Part shown: positions 58,178 through 64,000 of the stretch, piece by piece
Position numbering within the stretch: the first letter of the stretch is position 1
Layout of the letters: each line of letters starts with the position of its first letter
Assembly (NCBI RefSeq): GCF_022809115.1
Contig: NZ_JALGBH010000001.1
Coordinates: 1,054,001 to 1,118,000 of the forward strand
From: Pedobacter montanisoli
Lineage (GTDB): Bacteria > Bacteroidota > Bacteroidia > Sphingobacteriales > Sphingobacteriaceae
Direction of reading: 5' to 3'
Length of the DNA stretch: 64,000 nt
Program-made: the position numbers and the translations under genes
The notes under the pieces: generated by a model
The model's database searches: none
What the model was told of the DNA's origin: nothing
What the model saw: only the letters and a program-made list of their open reading frames with translations

Positions 58178-59173
58178 TTAATCTTTAACAAACGGATAGT
58201 CCTGTTGAACATAAATATCTGTGAACAATTCTTCCGGTTGAGGCCAAGGAGATTCTTCTGCAAATTTTACAGCTTCATCAACCGTTGCTTTTACTTTTTC
58301 CTCAATTGCTGTAATCCATGCTTCATCAGCATATTTTTCTTTTAAGATTACTTCTTTAACGTGTTCAATAGGGTCTTTAGCTTTGTACTCTTCTAATTCT
58401 TCCTTAGTGCGGTATTTAGCAGGGTCTGACATAGAGTGACCTCTGTAACGGTAGGTTCTCATTTCTAAGAAAGTTGGTCCTTCGCCAGCACGAGCACGTT
58501 GTATAGCCTCATCCATAGCGTTGTGTACAGCTACAGGGTCCATACCATCAACCGGCGCACATGGCATATCAAAACCTAAACCTATTTTAAAGATATCGAT
58601 CATATTTGTTGTGCGTTGTACTGAAGTACCCATAGCATAACCATTGTTTTCACAAACAAAAATAACCGGTAATTTCCATAACATAGCCATATTGAATGCT
58701 TCGTTCAGCGCTCCCTGACGTACAGCACCATCACCCATATAGCAAATGTTTACATTGTTAGTTCCTTTATATTTTTCGGCAAAAGCGATACCGGCACCTA
58801 ATGGGATTTGACCACCTACGATACCATGCCCGCCGAAGAAATTATGTTCTTTACTAAAGATGTGCATAGATCCACCTTTGCCTTTAGAACAACCGGTGGC
58901 TTTGCCGTACATTTCGGCCATGATACTTTTTGCGTCCATACCTAAAGCAAGGCCGTGAGCATGATCGCGATATGAAGTAACCATTGAGTCGCCTTTTTGC
59001 ATTGCAGAAATTGCACCGGCAACTACTGCTTCCTGCCCAATGTAAAGGTGACAAAATCCACGAATTTTTTGCTGTCCGTAAAGTTGTCCGGTCTTTTCCT
59101 CGAATTTACGCATTAGCAACATCGACTCGAACCACTTCAAATAAGTATCTTTATTTATTTCTACTGCACTCAT
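58178..59173 (-). CDS. pdhA: Pyruvate dehydrogenase E1 component, alpha subunit
   Basis: The 331-residue protein is the alpha subunit of a heterotetrameric 2-oxo acid dehydrogenase. It has the GHGIVGGQIPLGAGIAFA loop, the thiamine-diphosphate motif GDGAVRQGALNEAFNMA to NN, and the phosphorylation-loop region YRYRGHSMSDPAKYRTKEEL. It needs a beta subunit that lies elsewhere. It is the promoter-proximal gene of pdhA-aceF. Confidence 0.95.
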   Translation of the reverse strand: MSAVEINKDTYLKWFESMLLMRKFEEKTGQLYGQQKIRGFCHLYIGQEAVVAGAISAMQKGDSMVTSYRDHAHGLALGMDAKSIMAEMYGKATGCSKGKGGSMHIFSKEHNFFGGHGIVGGQIPLGAGIAFAEKYKGTNNVNICYMGDGAVRQGALNEAFNMAMLWKLPVIFVCENNGYAMGTSVQRTTNMIDIFKIGLGFDMPCAPVDGMDPVAVHNAMDEAIQRARAGEGPTFLEMRTYRYRGHSMSDPAKYRTKEELEEYKAKDPIEHVKEVILKEKYADEAWITAIEEKVKATVDEAVKFAEESPWPQPEELFTDIYVQQDYPFVKD

Positions 59174-59203
59174 TTTAAGATATTAGTTTTGTTTATCAAG
59201 GAG

Positions 59204-59211
59204 CAAATCTA
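59204..59211 (-). promoter_or_regulatory. -7 box of the pdhA-aceF operon
   Basis: TAGATTTG on the minus strand matches TAnnTTTG, 31 bp before the pdhA ATG. Confidence 0.6.
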
Positions 59212-59489
59212 ACTTTTTTTCTTTTATTTTTTGATATAAGCCTTTGCAAAAACAACATTAAATAGTGTGTGTTGCCCACCCTGTTTTGGCATTTGCAGAA
59301 CAAACGGACTTCAAATGCATGATAATTAACATTGCTGGCAAATTAAATTTTGTGCTGTGCATAATTAACCTAATATGTAGCGGTTGTTGTTTTTGCGGGT
59401 TTGTGAATAAAATATTACAATGAGAAACGCTGGTTGAAATGTTTAAAAACGTTAAAATGTTAAAAACTTTTGCAATAGCTGTTAATATA

Positions 59490-59521
59490 TTTGGATTAAG
59501 TTTGTTAAAGTTCTATTTTTG
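59490..59521 (+). promoter_or_regulatory. Promoter of the NlpC/P60 gene
   Basis: TTTG and TATTTTTG separated by 20 bp form a good -33/-7 pair. The leader before the ATG at 59591 is about 64 nt. Confidence 0.65.
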
Positions 59522-59590
59522 CTCACCAAACAATAAGCCTCTAAGGTTTGCGTTAAGTGTAAGTGTTGTTTACCCAAACTTAATTGTATA

Positions 59591-60142
59591 ATGATTAAAA
59601 AGTTTTTGTGTTCTACTTTAATTGCCCTTTTTGTTTGCTCAGCAAGTTTTGCACAAACTAAACCAAAAGAAACTAAAGTTGAAGATCCAGACAACCTGGC
59701 GTCGCAGTATTTCTCTCAGGTAATGGGAGTAGCAGTAGATGCGACTTCTAATTTAAAACTTTACAAGTTTATTTATGAGTGGATTGGTACGCCTTACCGT
59801 TATGCGGGAAATACCAAAAAGGGAATAGACTGTTCTGCTTTTGCCAAAGCTATTTATGATAAAGTTTTTAATACTAATATCCTTCGTAATTCAAGAGATA
59901 TTTTTAGCATGGTAAATCCCTTGTCTAAAGATGAATTGAAAGAAGGGGATTTGGTGTTCTTTAAAATTAAAAGTAAAAGCATATCTCACATAGGTGTTTA
60001 TTTAGGTGATAACAGATTTGCACATGCTTCGAGCACAAGAGGTGTGGTAATCAGCAATCTGAACGAGCCTTATTACAGTCGCTATTTTTACAAGGGCGGA
60101 CGTATTATTGAACCGGGAGATAAGAACTTTGTAGAGGAATAG
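59591..60142 (+). CDS. Secreted NlpC/P60 cell-wall hydrolase
   Basis: The 183-residue protein has a signal peptide (LIALFVCSASFAQ) and an NlpC/P60 domain with catalytic Cys81 in GIDCSAFAKA, His133 in SHIGVYLG and a third polar residue around 145 (AHASS). It hydrolyses gamma-D-Glu-diaminopimelate or similar peptidoglycan links. Terminator follows immediately; no other domain. Confidence 0.9.
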   Translation: MIKKFLCSTLIALFVCSASFAQTKPKETKVEDPDNLASQYFSQVMGVAVDATSNLKLYKFIYEWIGTPYRYAGNTKKGIDCSAFAKAIYDKVFNTNILRNSRDIFSMVNPLSKDELKEGDLVFFKIKSKSISHIGVYLGDNRFAHASSTRGVVISNLNEPYYSRYFYKGGRIIEPGDKNFVEE

Positions 60143-60180
60143 AAATACAATTCATTGTAGATTTTACAATAAAGACATAT

Positions 60181-60209
60181 AATCCTCCTATTTTTAGGGG
60201 GATTTTTTT
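60181..60209 (+). terminator. Terminator after NlpC/P60 gene
   Basis: AATCCTCC pairs with GGGGGATT (one G-U) around an 8-nt loop, then a run of T. It ends 10 bp before the next ATG, so read-through or a hidden promoter must serve the CapA-like gene. Confidence 0.75.
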
Positions 60210-60219
60210 ATGAAATAAA

Positions 60220-61323
60220 ATGAGGAAATTCTTTTACCTGCTTAATTTATCGCTGGTGTTATTGTTTGGCCTGATGAGCTGTCAAAGTAAAACGGTTGAA
60301 GCAAAACAGCAAGTGCATACCGATACGGTTCCGTTAAAAAGAATAAAAGACACACTTAGCATTACAGCGGTAGGTGATGTAATGATCGGTTCTGCCTTTC
60401 CAAGTGTTAAGCTCTTGCCGCCTAACGATGGTAAAGATAGTTTTAAAGCGGTAGATAGTCTTTTAAAAGGCGATATCGTTTTTGGTAATCTGGAAGGCTG
60501 TTTTTTAAACAGTGGTAATTCTGATAAATGCAAAGGCATCAATCCCAATAATTGCTATGCTTTTAGGATGCCTGAGCGTTATGCAGGGATTATAAAAGCT
60601 GCGGGTTTTAATGTAATGAGTGTAGCCAACAACCATGTTGGCGACTTTAATTCAAAAGGGAGAAAGAACACGGCACGTGTTTTAGATTCGTTGCAGATTA
60701 AATATGCAGGTCAGCTGCAAAAGCCATTTGATCTTTTTACCATAGATAGTGTTACTTATGCTTTTTGTGCTTTTGCACCGAATGAAAATACGGTTTCAAT
60801 TCTAAAAATAGATAGTGCCAAGGCTCTGGTTGCTCAACTTAAGGCTAAAGCCGATATTGTTATTGTATCTTTTCATGGTGGAGGTGAGGGGGGCAATTAT
60901 CAGCGGGTAACCCGTAAAACAGAAACCTTTTTTGGTGAAAACAGGGGGAATGTTTATGCTTTTGCTCACGCGGTGGTAGATGCAGGAGCCGATGTGGTTC
61001 TGGGGCATGGGCCGCATGTAGCCCGTGCGGTAGAAGTTTATAAAAATAAATTTATAGCCTACAGTCTTGGTAATTTTTGTACCTACGGTATGTTCAGCCT
61101 AAAAGGTCCTAACGGGATAGCGCCTTTATTGCAACTTAAAATCAATTCCAAAGGCGATTTTCTGTATGCAGATATTGTATCTGTAAAGCAAGACAAACAG
61201 GATGGTTTAACTTTAGACCGGGATTTTGGAGCATTTAAAAAGATACAGAGTCTTACCGCATTAGACTTTCCAGAAAACCAATTGTTATTTGATGAACAAA
61301 AGCAGCGTATTAGTCTGAAATAA
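60220..61323 (+). CDS. CapA family lipoprotein (PGA_cap metallophosphatase-like)
   Basis: The 367-residue protein has a lipoprotein signal with lipobox LMSC near residue 20. The CapA motifs are TAVGDVMIGSAFP, FGNLEGCFLN, SVANNHVGDFNSKG and VLGHGPHVARAVEVYKNKFI. CapA in Bacillus takes part in poly-gamma-glutamate capsule export; Bacteroidota homologues have uncertain substrate. It is followed by a small membrane gene. Confidence 0.85.
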   Translation: MRKFFYLLNLSLVLLFGLMSCQSKTVEAKQQVHTDTVPLKRIKDTLSITAVGDVMIGSAFPSVKLLPPNDGKDSFKAVDSLLKGDIVFGNLEGCFLNSGNSDKCKGINPNNCYAFRMPERYAGIIKAAGFNVMSVANNHVGDFNSKGRKNTARVLDSLQIKYAGQLQKPFDLFTIDSVTYAFCAFAPNENTVSILKIDSAKALVAQLKAKADIVIVSFHGGGEGGNYQRVTRKTETFFGENRGNVYAFAHAVVDAGADVVLGHGPHVARAVEVYKNKFIAYSLGNFCTYGMFSLKGPNGIAPLLQLKINSKGDFLYADIVSVKQDKQDGLTLDRDFGAFKKIQSLTALDFPENQLLFDEQKQRISLK

Positions 61324-61338
61324 CATTATTAACCTGAA

Positions 61339-61524
61339 ATGAAATCTAATCTTTTACTTCATTATATCATTACGATATCTGCGCTTATGGTAGTGCTTGC
61401 AGCTTTATTCAAGATTTACCAAGACAGCGCTAACGCTAAATTTCTGATGCTCACTATTGCGGGATGTTTATTGGTTGCGGTAGGGCAAATTTTGATTATA
61501 AGACAAAAGAAAAGTAAAAAATAA
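61339..61524 (+). CDS. Small two-helix membrane protein, 61 residues
   Basis: Two hydrophobic helices (IITISALMVVLAALFKIY and FLMLTIAGCLLVAVGQILII) flank a polar turn and end in the basic tail KKSKK. It follows the CapA-like gene by 15 bp and ends in the terminator, so it is a real downstream gene candidate. No family recognised. Confidence 0.6.
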   Translation: MKSNLLLHYIITISALMVVLAALFKIYQDSANAKFLMLTIAGCLLVAVGQILIIRQKKSKK

Positions 61525-61550
61525 GGGTGTTCAATTTGAACACCCTTATT
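61520..61550. terminator. Bidirectional terminator between small membrane gene and M13 protease
   Basis: AATAAGGGTGTTCAA and TTGAACACCCTTATT form the stem. It overlaps the stop of the small gene and lies 21 bp past the M13 stop on the other strand. Confidence 0.85.
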
Positions 61551-61571
61551 TATAAGATTATTTAGAATTTA

Positions 61572-63605
61572 TTACCAAACGCCCAATCTGTTTTCAGGAG
61601 TAAGGTACATTTTAGCAGTAGGTTTAACATCAAAAGCTTTATAGAAAGATTCCATGTTATAAACTGCACCATTAACTCTGTATTGTTCAGGTGAGTGAGG
61701 GTCTGTTTTTAACCTTACTCTCATCAACTCATCTCTGGTTTTAATACGCCATACCTGTGCAAATCCTAAGAAGAAACGTTGGTCAGGTGTAAAGCCATCA
61801 ATTTTGGTGTTGTCTTCTTTACCTTGTTTAGTGAGTTTAAAAGCATCGTATGCTATAGCTAATCCGCCTATATCGGCTAAGTTTTCGCCTAAAGTTAAAC
61901 TACCGTTTACATGTTGATTGTCTAACAAAGTAAAACTATTGTACTTGGCCACAACTTTATCAGCTTTCTGCTGGAATTTTTCTGCATCAGCTTTTGTCCA
62001 CCAGTCTTTCATATTTCCTGCAGCATCATATTGTCTGCCCTGATCGTCAAAACCGTGTGTCATTTCGTGACCTATTACTGCACCAATAGCACCGTAATTT
62101 ACAGCATCATCTGCACTGGCATAGAAGAAAGGAGGTTGTAAAATACCAGCAGGGAATACAATTTCATTGTAAGTGGGATTGTAATAAGCATTTACCGTAG
62201 GAGGGGTCATCTCCCAATCTGTTTTGTCAACGTTTTTGCCTATTTTTTCCAATTCTTCTTTAATGGCATGGGCTTTTGTGCTCATTACGTTTTCAAAGTA
62301 GTTGTCTTTTGTAATGGTTACATCGCTGTAGTTTTTCCATTTGGCCGGATAACCTATCTTTTTAAGGAAAATATTTAATTTTTCCGTAGCCTTGGTTTTA
62401 GTTTCGGCACTCATCCAGTCCAGTTTTTCAATTCTTTTAGCAAATACTTTTTGCAGGTTGTTTACCAACTCATCCATTCTGCTTTTAGCTTCAGGGGTAA
62501 AATATTTCTCTACATAAAGCTGTCCAAGCGGATCGCTAAGTTTACCATCTATCTGATTAATTACACGTTTCCAGCGCTCAGATTGCTTTTTCTGTCCGCT
62601 AAAGATTTTGCTGTAATTAAATGAAGCATCTACAAAATTACGGCTCAGGTAACGGGCATTACCCGAAATATAATCGAATTTAAGTTTGGTTTTCCATGCA
62701 TCAACCGGTTGGCTGCTCAATAGAGCATTTAGCGCTTTAAAGTAATCTGGCTGGGCAACATTTACACTGTCCATTTTTACATTTAAGGCTTTAAAGTGCT
62801 CCTGAAGATTAACAATTGGCATAAGCTGTGCAAATTCTGCAACGCTCATTTTGTTGTAATTCTTTTGCGGGTTGCGTAACTCTACCGGTGTACGGTGTGA
62901 TTTGGCTAGCTGCGTTTCTAAAGCTAATAAAGTGTTGGCTTCCTGAGCGGCTTTAGTTGCATCAAGTCCGGTAAAGCTAAACATCTGTTTTGCATAGTTT
63001 ATAAGACCTTCTCTTGCAGCTTTAGAGGCACTATCTGTGGCAAAGTAATAATCTTTTTCAGGTAATGATGTTCCTGACTGCGAAAACGAGGCAATATTTT
63101 TTGTACTGTTTTTCTCGTCAGCACCTACATAAAAGCTAATTAAGTTCTGATCACTGGTTTTAGACAATTCATTGATAACCGTTAACAGTTCCTGTGGAGT
63201 TTTAACGGCATCTATTTTAGCTAGAGTAGCCTGAAGAGGAGTTGCCCCTAATTTTTCTATAGTTACGGTATCCATTGCACTGGCATAATAATCTGCAACT
63301 TTTTGCTTAATGCTACCTTTTGCGGCATTTTCTTTTTCGGCGTCTTCTACAATGCCTTTAAGTTTTTTTAAGTTATCTTCATATAAGATATAAAAACTGC
63401 CCCATCCGCTTTGATCGTCTGGTATCTTGGCAGATTTTAGCCATTTTCCATTGGCGTATTCAAAAAAGTTATCACCGGGACTTACTGATTTATCCATACC
63501 TAAGGTATCTATAAATGGTCCCTGTTGTTCGTTGTTGTTTTGTTTGCTCTGGCAGGCGATCATCAGCGTTAAACCCACCAAAGGTAAACCAAGTTTTATT
63601 TTCAT
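61572..63605 (-). CDS. M13 family metallopeptidase (neprilysin-like lipoprotein)
   Basis: The 677-residue protein has a lipoprotein signal with LMIACQSK (lipobox Ala-Cys near residue 18). The M13 zinc site is VIGHEMTHGFDDQG (HExxH), with the third ligand in GENLADIGGLAIAYDA and the substrate-binding VNAYYNPTYNEIVFPAGIL. It degrades peptides outside the cytosol. It ends at a bidirectional terminator. Adjacent SPFH gene is divergent. Confidence 0.92.
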   Translation of the reverse strand: MKIKLGLPLVGLTLMIACQSKQNNNEQQGPFIDTLGMDKSVSPGDNFFEYANGKWLKSAKIPDDQSGWGSFYILYEDNLKKLKGIVEDAEKENAAKGSIKQKVADYYASAMDTVTIEKLGATPLQATLAKIDAVKTPQELLTVINELSKTSDQNLISFYVGADEKNSTKNIASFSQSGTSLPEKDYYFATDSASKAAREGLINYAKQMFSFTGLDATKAAQEANTLLALETQLAKSHRTPVELRNPQKNYNKMSVAEFAQLMPIVNLQEHFKALNVKMDSVNVAQPDYFKALNALLSSQPVDAWKTKLKFDYISGNARYLSRNFVDASFNYSKIFSGQKKQSERWKRVINQIDGKLSDPLGQLYVEKYFTPEAKSRMDELVNNLQKVFAKRIEKLDWMSAETKTKATEKLNIFLKKIGYPAKWKNYSDVTITKDNYFENVMSTKAHAIKEELEKIGKNVDKTDWEMTPPTVNAYYNPTYNEIVFPAGILQPPFFYASADDAVNYGAIGAVIGHEMTHGFDDQGRQYDAAGNMKDWWTKADAEKFQQKADKVVAKYNSFTLLDNQHVNGSLTLGENLADIGGLAIAYDAFKLTKQGKEDNTKIDGFTPDQRFFLGFAQVWRIKTRDELMRVRLKTDPHSPEQYRVNGAVYNMESFYKAFDVKPTAKMYLTPENRLGVW

Positions 63606-63740
63606 AATGTTAATATAAGTTAGTTCTTAAATACAATTTACGACAAAAATGTTTGAAATGGTATTTGGTCACAGAAATATTTAAGTGCATTATTGGTGAA
63701 ATACTGAAACTGTTTCCTATTTTTAGAAAAAACAAATATT

Positions 63741-64000
63741 ATGGAATATATAAGCGGTATTTTACTTTTCTTGTTACTGGTTGTACTTTTAAGCTCTTTT
63801 GTAACAGTTAAACAGGGAACTATTGCGGTGGTTACCGTATTTGGCAAATACAGAAGGCAGTTACCTCCCGGATTAAATTTTAAAATTCCTTTAATTGAAC
63901 AGATACATGCCCGCATATCGGTGCAAAATCGTTCTGTAGAACTTTCTTTTCAGGCTGTAACGCAAGATCAGGCAAATGTTTATTTTAAAGCGATGTTACT
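63741..64000 (+). CDS. SPFH/band 7 protein, N-terminal part (cut by window edge)
   Basis: The first 86 codons show one membrane helix (YISGILLFLLLVVLLSSF) and the band 7 start VKQGTIAVVTVFGKYRRQLP, PGLNFKIPLIEQIHARIS and VQNRSVELSFQAVTQDQANV. This is the stomatin/flotillin-like family that forms large membrane-bound cages with FtsH-like or other partners. The gene is divergent from the M13 gene across 135 bp, in which I see no clear -7 box. It continues past the right edge. Confidence 0.85.
   Translation, partial: MEYISGILLFLLLVVLLSSFVTVKQGTIAVVTVFGKYRRQLPPGLNFKIPLIEQIHARISVQNRSVELSFQAVTQDQANVYFKAML

Larger units (their letters stand above)
59174..59590. other. Long divergent intergenic region (pdhA / NlpC)
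   Basis: 417 bp without a credible gene. Both divergent promoters lie in it: the -7 box of pdhA near 59204 and the -33/-7 pair of the NlpC gene near 59490-59521. The central 250 bp are AT-rich with no clear hairpin. Confidence 0.5.

Noticed and set aside
1..64000. CRISPR arrays, tRNA or rRNA genes, restriction-modification or toxin-antitoxin systems
   Set aside because: No regularly spaced repeats, cloverleaf-like sequences or diagnostic protein motifs were seen in the window.

Overview
The window reads as chromosomal DNA of a Bacteroidota bacterium, most likely a Sphingobacteriaceae member close to Pedobacter. This is an inference from content. The DNA is AT-rich, and many genes are preceded by the Bacteroidota -7 box TAnnTTTG. 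Shine-Dalgarno motifs are rare. Typical families are present: TonB-linked barrel proteins with carboxypeptidase-like domains, DUF2480, DUF3108, DUF3109, DUF4834, BlaI/M56 pairs, M13 and M28 exopeptidases, LytS/LytTR, and a pdhA-aceF pair without pdhB. I see no rRNA, tRNA, CRISPR array, insertion sequence, prophage or plasmid backbone. Nearly all the DNA is a tightly packed core genome.

Layout. 1-9 kb: the start of a RecB/AddA-like helicase, tcdA, a TatD-like hydrolase, a secreted thioredoxin, a GH3 hexosaminidase, a small barrel protein, a 37-residue membrane peptide, ridA, rarD and recG. 9-17 kb: an isolated phage-type ORF6N gene, then rplM-rpsI-rpsB-tsf, nagA, pyrH, frr and an MsbA-like ABC exporter. 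16.8-19.6 kb: rfbB-rfbD-rfbA for dTDP-sugars, without rfbC. 19.7-29.6 kb: cell-envelope genes on the minus strand (DUF3109, DUF3108, DUF2480, a PpiD-like foldase, lptC, an outer-membrane protein, coaX, a multi-pass membrane protein, a MurG-like glycosyltransferase, an LpxH-like phosphoesterase and a tiny membrane peptide). 29.7-32.6 kb: yfhO and DUF4834.

32.8-47.4 kb is the sensory part: blaI-M56/TonB-TonB, a beta-CASP nuclease, a four-gene unit (162-residue unknown protein, multi-pass membrane protein, histidine kinase, LuxR-type regulator) facing a stand-alone LuxR protein, two divergent M28 peptidases, and a peptide-ABC transporter operon facing a LytS/LytTR pair. 47.4-64 kb: plsC, a NUDIX hydrolase, two tandem barrel receptors, a thioredoxin-like protein, hisS, a TfoX-domain protein, aceF-pdhA, an NlpC/P60 hydrolase, a CapA-like lipoprotein, a small membrane protein, an M13 protease, and the start of an SPFH protein.

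Nothing here is an obvious large new system. The most promising leads are: the 162-residue unknown/membrane/kinase/regulator module; the 58-residue membrane peptide leading the ABC transporter opposite LytS/LytTR; the TonB protein with a receptor-plug-like tail next to BlaI/M56, with an 18-bp palindrome as likely operator; a perfect 31-bp palindrome inside the ORF6N gene; near-leaderless promoters at pyrH, hisS and the NUDIX gene; and a heptamer tandem repeat read through in hisS.
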